The notes beneath the pieces are model-generated. The model made no database searches and was not told the DNA's origin. It saw nothing but the letters and a program-made list of their open reading frames with translations. This document shows positions 23,601 to 35,600 of a stretch of 64,000 bases of DNA, piece after piece (position 1 is the first letter of the stretch; every line of letters starts with the position of its first letter). The position numbers and the translations under genes are program-made. This stretch comes from Siphonodentalium dalli. Taxonomy: Eukaryota > Mollusca > Scaphopoda > Gadilida > Siphonodentaliidae. Location: the NCBI GenBank assembly GCA_032622095.1, contig CP136067.1:44497549-44561548 (forward strand). Direction: 5' to 3'.

Positions 23601-26600
23601 GCCAGCTATGCTATGGCGTCTCTGTTTTGTTTCCTGTATTCACTTGTAAAGACATATTTATTTCCAGGTGTTCAGATACAAAAACATCTGGGACAAATAT
23701 TGGGAGATGGAGGGATGGGAGAACAAGTTATCTGTGTTGTTCAAAGGTCCTGGCTGGTCACCAGGGACACCTAGACTGGGGAACCCAGGAGATTTACCAG
23801 AGGTAAGTCAAAGTTAAAAAGACTGGTGTGATCCTAATGGTGACTCAAGACTGGGAAACCCAGGAGGTTTATCAAAATATGATCATCATCAAACTTCATA
23901 TGGATCTTCTGGATGACCAATAGATGGGAGCCATAAGATTTTTCTGAACTTCGATGAAAAGCATGCCAGTGGCTATCTTGGATTTTACTTTTTGCATGAC
24001 TAAATCCTTCGGTACTCCCTAGATATCACATCCCTCATCCAATCATATGTTTTTCATGTGGTTCTTCGAGGTGATCTCTAGATGGGAACCATCAATTTTT
24101 TCCAACATTAACCCTTTGAGTGCCAGGTCCGATTTTTGTATCAACCCATATACCCTGCGCCAATGCATTCTCTTATATATGCGAGTCGACCATAGGTCGC
24201 CTCGCATATATAAGAGAATGCATTGGCTTAACAATTTATTTTTTTTTTTTTTTTTTTAACAATTTTTTACAATTTTAATATATTTTATTATATTCTTTAA
24301 CAGACTTATTGTGTAGGTTTAGGGCCGATAATATCGGCCCCTGGCACTCAAAGGGTACATTTCACATTAGAATCCATCAGCACACCCTGCAGCCCACATT
24401 TATTGGAGAAACGTATGAAATGAAATCATTTTCATCTACGGAATACAACCCCTTTACTGAATTGTTTTGACTTGCATTATTCTTTATCATTCTATTGACT
24501 GCTCAGCATAAAATTAATGCCTCCCCAAGTTGAGCTATGTATAGTGTCATATAGTGTCATTGACACTTTCATTTTCTAGCTCGCTACATAATTTATATGC
24601 ATCACGTTCTTATGTTATATATGCTTTAATCATACTATTGTCATTTATTGTCTGAAATAAATTATAAAGTTAAGTTGGAAGTTTTCAATCTAAACGTTCC
24701 AAAAGGGGAAGGAACGTTTTTATATGATCTTTTTTTTTTAAACTTGGCATATTATGTTATTGGTCTCTCCGTCTGTCTGTCTGTCCATGCTTACATTTTG
24801 GTTAATTATGTGGCTATCAATAAGAAAAATGGATATTTATGTGTTTTATTTCTGCTACATGGCTAGCCACATAACAGTGTTCAGATGAACCCTCAAATAT
24901 CATCTATTTGACCTAATCAGCCTATTTAATTCTGAAGTCACTCAAAAGTTGGAAACAAAGAGTCATAGATTTAGACATCAATGATCTGTCAATAGGTGGT
25001 GCCGGACATTTAAGTGGCTAGTCACCCAATCACGTTCCTGTCAGTTTCTCCCATTCCACTGTTATAGTTGCTGTATGCAAGTTTTTGAGTTTCAATCAGC
25101 TACATCTGCTATTATCCCTACATGTTCTGATTCCATAATCTGAAATTTTATCACTATCAACTACATAAAGTTTTATCAACTACTTGATAGACAAATAAAT
25201 TTGTAGACACATATTTATATTACCGGTAGCCACATAACTCAATAGCCACATATCTACCCATTTGTTGATACGTCTGTTCGCTTTTCGTTTCCAGATTATA
25301 ACATTAGATAGTCTCAACTGAATGAATTATATTTGGTAGGTAGTTTTACCAGCACAAAATATGGGCAAAGTTTGAATTTTGGTTCCGGCTGCCAATTATC
25401 ACTAGAGTTTTGGCCCTTTTTAGCTCACTCGTCGTCCGTCCGTCCCGTCCGTCCATCCGTCAACAATTTTATTGAACATCTTCTTCTCTGGAACCGTACG
25501 ACCGAATTGGTTCATATTTGGTGTGGATGTTCCCAAGGTGACTCTCATTCAGATTTGTTCAAATGAGGTCACTGGGTCAAATAGTTGCAAAACCAGGGCC
25601 ATAACTCTATTCCTCCATAGTAATTCTTACAACGAATTCTTGTCCAGAACCATTGAGCCAATTTAGCTAATATTTGGTATGGAGGGTACTTGGGTGACTG
25701 ATGTTCAGATGTGTTCAAATGAGGTCACCCGGTCAATTAGTTGAGAAACCAGGGCCATAACTCATAGTAATTCTTACAATGACTTCTTCTAAAAAAATAT
25801 TGGGCCGATTTAGCTTTTATTTGGGACCTTGGGTGACTGGGGTTCAGATTTGTTCAAATGGGGTCACTGGATCAAATAGGGGCAGAGCCAGGGACATAAC
25901 TCTAAAATAAATTACATTTTTGTATTTTGACCTTTGATTTTTTTTAGACACATCACAACTACCCAACAACACCCTCCCCCACCCCACCTCCGGTCCCTGC
26001 CACATCACACTGTACCATACCATATTATCTCTTCCTTGTTCACCCCATTAAAATCCTTGTTTTGATCACAGCTGTAGGAATAACACAAAGCTGTTTGTGC
26101 AGTCGTTAAAACCTAATTATCTATGTCAACACCTCTCCTCAAGACATACTGGTAGCTGATGGTTTCATGAATGGAATATAATGGCTTTCAATGTCATGGG
26201 AATTTTGTTAAGCTAATGTAGTCAGGCATTCAAATAAAACATGTATGTCATATTCTCACAGGGATGTCCCCACAGTGTTGAGGGGGGGTGGGGGTGATTG
26301 ACAGATTTGTTCAATGAAATGTAATTTTGAAGCTCACCTGAGACGAAGCTATAGTCATCACTTCTCATCTGTCACCTGTTCATCTGTCTGTCCATCCATC
26401 CATCTGTCAACAATTCTTTGAACATCTTCTCTAGATCATAAGACTGAATGGGTTCATATTTGGTGTGGATGTTCCCTAGGTGACTCACATTCAGATTTGA
26501 TCAAATGAGGTCACTCTGTCAAATGGTTGTGAAGGGGGGGGGGGGTGATCATTAGTGTACAGTTGGTAATTTCAAGGTAGATTTGGTAATTTCAAGGTAG

Positions 26601-29600
26601 ATATTTACTGATCTACATTCATGAAGCCTCTCTAGCCACATATCCTGTTTAGATCCACTTCTTTTAAAGTGATTATGAAAAGTTCTGACTGTTGTGGTCT
26701 CCAAAGTCCCAGTCTTATCAGTTTGCAGTCTGGTGAGCGACCCCACAGTCTTTGACTGTCTTGTTGTTGTTGGAATTTACACTAAATTTTTGTTTCAGGA
26801 TAATAACTTTAGTAAGTCTGAACTGAATGGAATGAAATTTGGTATATGAGTTTACAGGCCCAAAATACAGGTCAAGTTAAAATTTGGGTTCAGCCTGCCC
26901 TCATAATTGGCTACGGCAATCAGCAATGCCGAAGCCATTTGCGGAAGTAAACTGGGCCATGGCAACTGATTGCTGTAGCAGATTGCCGAAGCCAAACAAT
27001 CTGAATTAAAAGGGCTGGGTTCTGCCCACTATTTTTCACCAGAGTTATGTTCCGTTGTTATCCTCCACCTGACCATTACCTAGAATGAGTTCGCAAGCTA
27101 GGTCTGGCCAGATATTTTTACCGGAGTTATTGGACTTTGTTTATTATTTTTGTCAAATTTACCAAATAGCAAATAGACGACGTCACAGGGCTCATTTCCA
27201 CAAATGTCAACGGATTTCAAAGATTTTTGGTATATGAGTTCACATGACCAGTATCTAGAACGAGTTCGCAAACCAGGTCTGGCCGGATATTTTTAGCAGA
27301 GTTAATGGACTTTGTTTATTATTTTTGGTGCAAATGGACGACGTCACATGGCTAGTACCTATTTAAAATGAGTTCGCAAGCCAGGCTTTTTGACAAAATC
27401 CCACCTCTTATTTAGCACATACTGAGAATGCAAACATTATTGAGAATGCACTTCCCCAACTGCACATTTCGGCGGGGGATACCGCCGTCTGCGACTGCTT
27501 GTTGGAATTACCATGGGCATATTTTCCATGCGCTAGCGACGATCTTGTTAATCTTAGCCTGATCTGAGATGGTAGTTTATATTAGCTTCACTTGGACTCA
27601 TACTGTATGTACAGTAATGCCCTAAATTATCGACTCCTTAACCACAGCACAATTATGGGTAACTTTTCAGGATTTCTGCTGTGGTTAAGGAATCGATTAT
27701 TTAGGGCATTACTGTACACGTATATGTACACATGGATATCAAAAGAGAGTATCCCAGTTTCTTCAAGGTGTCAGTAATATAAAACTTTTACACAAGTTAC
27801 AAGATACAAATTTTTTGAGTGCAATAACTCACAGGTAAGGCCAATATAAACAAAATATTCTTTATTCTCGTCCCCTCCGGACGCTATTTTTGGTTCCCTC
27901 CTCAAAGGGTCTATTATTCACCCAGAGAAGTGCTTATGGAATTGAGCAAACGACAGGTAGACCAAAGGATAATGCAATTGCAGAAGGATTCTTATACATG
28001 GGTGGGAAATGTTCAAATCATTTGTTCAACAAATGGTCATTTGTTGAACTTATTATCTGAACATTTCATTAAGTAACTACTCATCAATGAGTGTTTAGTA
28101 CAGAAAGGGTTAAGAATAAAATATAAAAAATAAAATTTGCACATGGCCACCCACCCCAATCAAGTCTGAGTTCAGTGTGCCTGAGAGGTACAGTAATGCT
28201 TTAATTAATCGACTCCTTAACCACAGCAGAATTATGGGTAACTTTTCAGGATTTAGTCGGAAATATGGCTTGTTGCCATTCATTGGAAAGCTCTCAGCAG
28301 ACAGACCAAAGGATAATGCAAATGCAGAAGGATTCTTGTACATTTTGGGGAAATGTTTAGATAATAAGCTCAACTATATATAAGTCTTTTGTTAAACTTA
28401 TTATCTGAATATTTCCTAAGGGAACTACTTGTCAATGAGTATTTAGTATAGAAAAGGTTAAGAATAAAATATTAAACATAAAATTCGCCCACCTGCCCCA
28501 AATTTCCATAAAAGATGACAATTCAGTAATTAAAGATGCATTATCCGAATTAACGCTCCTAAATTACTATTTCTTTGGCTTCGGGGATACAAAATAGTTT
28601 AATTGAGTCGAGGAACCCACCCATCTAAGCGCTCACAGTGATCAGATATTGATTTTTGAAGTTTGTTATTTCTCGAGATGTGTACTAATCTGTGGTCTGG
28701 AAAAAAGTCGTCAAACCGACTGTGGGGACAAAAATGCAGCTGAAGATGGATAACTCTAAAATCAAGTGGTAATACTGTAAAATTTTGTGATACTCAACTG
28801 ATAATACGGCCATATTTTGTTGAATAAAATGTTGATAAATAACACATTTTGGGAAATTTTATTAATCGATTCTGATAACTAAAGCGTATTTTGAAGATAT
28901 GTTGTTGTATGGAGACCATCTGATTGGCTTGAGTACCTTTAATTTATATTCACCTAATGTGCATTACTGGTATTTTTTTTTTATCTAAACTTATAATTTA
29001 TACATATTCAAAGTTTATAGTATTGATCCCAGTGCTTGTATCCACAGGTGGAGCATCCAGTAAAGAAGTATGACGACTCACTTCCAATGTGGGCAAACAT
29101 CTACATATCAGTACACTTTGGTTTTGTAATTATCCTGTACTTACACTTGGCAGCATATTCAAAAGTAAGCTTAACATTTTCAAGACCGGAGCTAATACAG
29201 CTGGTACAGCATTAAATATCCTCTGCCAATACATTCTCTTATGTATGCGAGCCTCCATATGGGAGCCTCGCATATATAAGAGAATGTACTGGCTTACATG
29301 GTCAAGGTAAATATTGTCAGGCCAATGTATTCTCTTACCGGTATGTATGCGAGGCTCCCTATGGGAGACTCAACTATTTTAGAGAATGCATTGGCACAGT
29401 GTTTTCAAACAATTTCAGGAAGCTCCAGTCATGGAAGGCTTAAACCCCATATTCGCATCAACTTTTACGAGCATAATCAGGCACCTCCCTCATGACCAAA
29501 AATAGGGCTTCATCAAGATATTTTGCAAATTAACCCAGATTAGTTTTTAAAAATTAGAAGCCTATTTATCTCCCTTTTATCCACAAGCATATCATAGTCT

Positions 29601-32600
29601 TTATCGATCAATGTTGATCTCACTAAGGATATTGATCTGCTAAAATTAAATTTCTAAATTTGTTTGTCCATTAACCCTTTACCCAACAAACCGGCCAAAA
29701 CCGACCAAATAAAGCTTCAACAGCCTAAAATATCTTGGGTCTGTCTCAATAAAACCATACAAATATGGATATCATTGGAACCGGCTCATTGACCACATTG
29801 TGATGGTTATAGTTATGCCCTGTGCCAATGCATTCTCTTATATATGCGAGTCGACCATAGGTCGCCTCGCATATATAAGAGAATGCATTGGCCTAAAAAA
29901 TATCTTTTTTTAACACTTTTTACCATTTTTTCTTACATTCTTTAACAATTTTATAATTTTTAATGTGTTAAGCCAATGCATTCTCTTATATATGCGAGGC
30001 GACCTATGGTCGACTCGCATATATAAGAGAATGCATTGGCACAGGGCCCTTCTGTTGGGTAAAGGGTTAACCCTTTCTTTACTAAATGGATTCTCCCATT
30101 GCGTTATAAAAGTATATATTGGAATGGTTCATTATTCATTTAGAGGGATGATGAGGTAATAAAAGCATACGTAAGGCAGAAAAACAGTTAATATTAGAGC
30201 AGTATGAATAATATTCATTGGAGGAAAATGTTCAAATAATAAGTTCAACAAACAACCTATTATCTGAACATTTCCTAAGGGAAATAGTATAGAAAGGGTT
30301 AATTATAACCCACTTTTAAAAAATAGGGTGTATTCTGGACTGACTTTGTCCATCTGTTCATCTGGTCATATATCTCAGCCATAGGTTATCAGATCTGAAT
30401 GAAATATGGTAAGGAGTTCACCATCATGAGTGATTTAAAGATGCACAATCTGAATTAATGCTCGCAAATTACCATTTCCTTGGCTTTGGGGATAAAAAAT
30501 ATTTGATTTGAGTCAAGGAACCCACCCATTAAAGCTCAGAGTGATGAGATATCGATGTTTGAAATCTATTATTTTTCACCACGGGAAATTTTTGTGGCCC
30601 AGTAAACAGTCGACGAGAAGACTTTCTCTGACCAAATTGCATATAAAGATGGATAACTCTAAAATCAAGTGGCTTTTTTGTGTCAAATATTTGACAAACC
30701 GGCAAAATTTTGTTGAACAAAATGTTGATAAATAACAGGTTTTGGATAATTTTATACTATAGTTGACTGTGGTTAGCATTATTTTTGGGCAATTACACGA
30801 TTCTGATAAATGAAGCGGCATTTCAAAAAAATTTGTTGTTGTTGGAATCTGATGATATGGGGACCATTGAATCTGATTGAGTACCTTTAAAAAGAGGGCC
30901 CAACGACATTTGCGTTTTACATTCTAGACTTATCCTTCTTTGTTCAGAAAAATAGTTGTTTTGGAAATAGCGGTTTTCTGTCCATCTGACCATATATCTC
31001 ACCCATGGTTTGTCAGATATTAATGAAATTTGGTATCGAGGTTCGCCATCAAAAGAAGTTTAAAAGACATTTTTTGCATTTTCATTTATCGAGTTATCCT
31101 TTGATTATATGGAAATAATGATTTTCTGTCCGTCTGTCTGAGTATCTGAGCCATGTTTATAGGAGATCAATTAAATTTGGTATAGATGCTTACCAATGAA
31201 GTGTCAAATGGTAATTTTCACATTTTACCTTTGTGCTGCTGTGTGGGCGGAGTTAAGATCCATCAGAAATGCACAAGTTCTCTCAGTGAGGGCTCATTGT
31301 GCATAAATTGCGAACACAAATGTTCTAGTATGAAGTGGCCATTTGGTAAAATAATGTGTGATGGGTTGGGTTTTAATTGGCATTTTCTACAAAGAGAGTA
31401 CATATAACAAGTGCCTGTCAATGTGATAACTGACAGACTTTTTAAGGTGTGTTACCCACTAGTTATGAGGGGACTCACATTGGATGCATACTTTCAGTGT
31501 TATTTTTCGGTAATTATTCTCATTATTCAGAAAAATGAATTTTTTTTTATTTATAACTGTTGCTTTTTTTATGTTTATTTTTCTGTTGTATATTATATTT
31601 GGGTTTTCCGTCGGTTTGTGGGAAGGGACTATTTTGGACAATTTTATGAAGAAATGGCCAAAAAAATGTGCAAACCCATACTGCCATATTAACTATAATC
31701 TTACTTGCAGATTTACTCAACAGCTGTGATGTATCTGGGTGTTAGTTACATCATTCTTGCCTTCTTTGGATTTGGTGCCCTCTACAGCCACAGGTTTGTA
31801 ATTTAGATTATGCTCTCACTGAGGTTATGCTAAATAACACGATTAATTTTTAAATCGATGGACCGATAATCGATTATCATTTCCGTCGTCGATTAATCTG
31901 TGTTATTATTTCGGATGTTGGAAAATGCCGGGTATTGTTGAATGCCCTGTTTGTTTTACACAGTTTAATCTACAAAAGAGGGGTTACAACCTTTGATCAT
32001 GTATCAAAGAGATTCCGATAACATGAGTACTACTAATATATGTTGCAAGCAGTCTGCAGTTCATTTGATGATGCGACATGGTTACTCTTCTGATCGTTGT
32101 ATATCCTACAAATTGGCGGCACTGCAGCTTTGAACTTATGGCGACGTCGTCGTATATTTCTACAAGAAAGGTGGCACTATGTCTTTGAAATGGGCTGACT
32201 GTCAACGAACTGAATGCACTCGCCCTTGTATCTCATTGGACCAAAGGGGAGTTGATTGACATTCTCTCGAAACCAGGGAACCTACAGCATTTTAATCAGC
32301 GATGTTCTCCGTGGTGTCATTTGCAGCAAGTACACTTTGTTTGTATAAGTATACTTAGATGTTACTAGTACAGGCTATCTCTTAGCATGTGGCGACTGCT
32401 GAATGAATTGACTATCATCAAATACTTAACTTGTTCTGAGTAGAGCTGAAACGGTTAGACGGATAACCGGTTAGCATCCGGTTAGCGACGTAACCGGTTA
32501 GAAAAAAATGAACCGGACGAAACTGCATCCAGTTATCAGTTGAATGTGAACGTGAATAATCCTCAAAATATTAGGTTAAATGATGCAAAACTAATACTAA

Positions 32601-35600
32601 ACTCTGGAAATGTTGGCGACCTTCAATCAATTCCGGCCCTTTGAAGTTTTCTCTGATCTTCCGACAAGAGCACGTGTGCAGTCACTGTGTATCAAGGCAG
32701 GATAGTTCAAAGCAATGACGTCACTGAATCAGTGAATCTGTCATCTGATTGACACCCCTCGGGTATTATTTCGGGTTGAATTTTGAGAAGGGAAGACGCT
32801 TCAAGACGGCTATTATCTAAATGGAATCGCGTAAATCAGAAGTGTGGGCGAATTTCCAATTGGTAGAAGACAACGCAAACAAAAAAAAGTTTGCGGAATG
32901 CAAAATTTGTTAGAGTAGATTTGTCTACTCTGGGTCCATGTCGAACATGGCTTCTCATTTAAGGAAGAAACACATCTTCGCATGTGTGAACAAACCAGAG
33001 CCAAATCAGCCAGTTGATCCTGATGCTAGTTACAGAAGCGGAATTTCACAGAAATGTTCCGATGAACTCGGACCGAGTGAATCTCTACGAAAGAAGCAAA
33101 CCACTCTGGGTTTCCACGTACCCAAACCCATGTCAAAATCGAAATGGAACGCTATCACAGGAGCTTTGGTGTGCTATGGATATGAGGCCTTTGTGCATAG
33201 TTAATGGGTCGGGATTTCGCAAATTCATAGGACAACTGAACGAGGCATACACAGTTCCCTGTCACACCACAATAAAGAAATATCTTAAGCTGAATTATAC
33301 GGAAATGAAAGAGCGTTTCCTCAAAGAATTGAACAAGAATGATTATCTGGCTATTACAACTGATTGCTGGACGAGTTGTGCAACTGAAGCTTACATCACC
33401 GTGACAGTGCACTACGTCGGTGAAGACTGGGATATTCACAATTTCGTTCTGTGTACCCGAGAAGTAAAAGAGCGACATACATCCTCCAATTTGGCTAAAT
33501 AAATCAGATTGATTCTAGACGAATTTCACATCACGGACAAGGTATCGGGCATTACGTCAGACAATTGTTCGAATATTGTGGCTGCTGTTCATGAGATGGA
33601 CTTGGGAGATACCCCACATATTCGGTGTTTTGGACACACGCTCCAGCTGAGCGTAAATATTGGACTCGGACTTCCCGCCGTTTCGCGTGCGAGTGGAGGT
33701 GCTAGACGCCTTGTTACCTATTTCAACAAATCGAATGTTGCAAATAACGCTTTGAAAGAAACACGGAGAAAGTTGAATTCGCCCGAGCACAGTTTGCTGC
33801 AGGATGTGTCCACTCGGTGGAACTCCACATTCGTAATGTTCCAGAGACTCCTAGAGCAAAGACTACCAGTGCTTGCTGTTATCCTTGATCAGAATATAAC
33901 CAAAGATTCTGACGCGCGCGTCTTGGAGCTCAGTGACGATATCTGGCGCACGATGGAGGCCATCACACCCACCCTCAAAACGCTTCAGATGGCCACTGAA
34001 ATTCTGTGTTCGGATGAGTTTCCTACACTCAGCATGATCTACCCTATGGTATGCGGCTTGTTAACAAACCATCTCAAAGAGAATAACGGTGACATCAAAG
34101 TTTTGAAAGAGTTCAAAAAGGCCCTGGCTTCTGATCGGAGAAAGCGTTATCCACTTGGCAAACCTGGTAAGAACCAATTGGTGATAGCAGCATTTTTGGA
34201 TCCTCGATACAAGAGTCTTTCCTTCTTAAACGAGGAACAAAGAGACGAAGTTTGCGAATGTGTGCTCAGTATGTTGGTCGAAAAGGAGAAAACAGAATCT
34301 GGTAAATCGAAACCAGATACTGCAGATAGTGCTTCAGAGAGCGAGACCAGTCAGGCATGTCAAAGTTCTTCTGGCAAATCGCCCACTAAATGTACCCATA
34401 TGGAAATGTCGGAAGTCGTTCCGGGTACATCTACGTCTACTAGTTTATTGTCGGGACGTGACTGTGCGCGAATTTGCACCGAAAATAAAAAAGTCAAAAG
34501 TAGAATCCACCAACGAAGCCATGAAGTTCTTGTTGGGCGACTTCTATGACAGTGGTTTATCACATGAGACAGAGGGGGACGATGTTTCAATTGAGTTGAA
34601 AGCCTACATTGGATCGCGGATATCGCCGAAAGTTATGCCAACGTTCTGGTGGAAAATGAACTCTGATCGATTCCCCCGCGAGAAAGTACCTAGGTATTCC
34701 AGGCACGTCTGTGCCGTCAGCGCGGATTTTTTCGGCAGCCGGAACATCGTATCGAAAAAACTGGCGAGTTTGGACCCCGACACTGTGGACAGTTTGATCT
34801 TCATTCGCGAGTTTCTTCGAAAGGGGGAGAAATTCACAGTTAATGTCCGTGACCACGATGATAGTGATTCCGACGAATAGTATTAGGCCTACTGAATAGG
34901 ACTGCATTACCTAACTGACCTTCATTTTAGTGCTATAGCTACATGTATGAGTTATTACGTTTCAGTTTTTTTAAATCATTGGAGGATATACCAATGATGG
35001 TAATTATATATTACAGATCTTTAATGTATAGTTTTGTTACTCGTTTTACCAATACCCAATTACCCATACAATTGTTACTCGTTTTACAGATGCCCAAACA
35101 TGCTGATCACCGGCAAATGGCGGCAACTGCAAATAAGCATCCCCTGCCGTTCACAAATTTCACTTGCTCATTCCCCATCACGAGAGCCAGCAAAAGAACA
35201 GTGAATGCGTGTTTTTTAATATCATTAAATGCCGTGAATAAGGTCTTTATTTCAGCTGCTATTTATAATTTCTCACCTAGGTCTGTCCCTGGAGCATGGC
35301 AAATGTCGACATAATTAGTCAGAGAGAAGTCCACTATAAATTAGCGGTTAACCGGTTGAAATCCGGCTAACCCCGATGGTTAACCGGTTAGAAGAATGGG
35401 TCAACCGTTTCAGCTCTAGTTCTGAGTCCTGAAATTTGTGAGCGGGGGCCCACCTTTGTGATTGTTATCCAGACTCTGGAAGTTTACTGAAACTTATAGT
35501 TTCCATAACATTAGATTCCTTTTTTTTAGGAACCACCGTCGGTCCATCATGCATTCCTAGTTTTATATTGTTTGTATGTTTGGCTATTAAATTAATCGCT

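Noticed and set aside
33155-34907. Minus-strand frames opposite the hAT transposase
   Set aside because: They are mirror frames of a coding strand whose + translation is clearly a hAT transposase.
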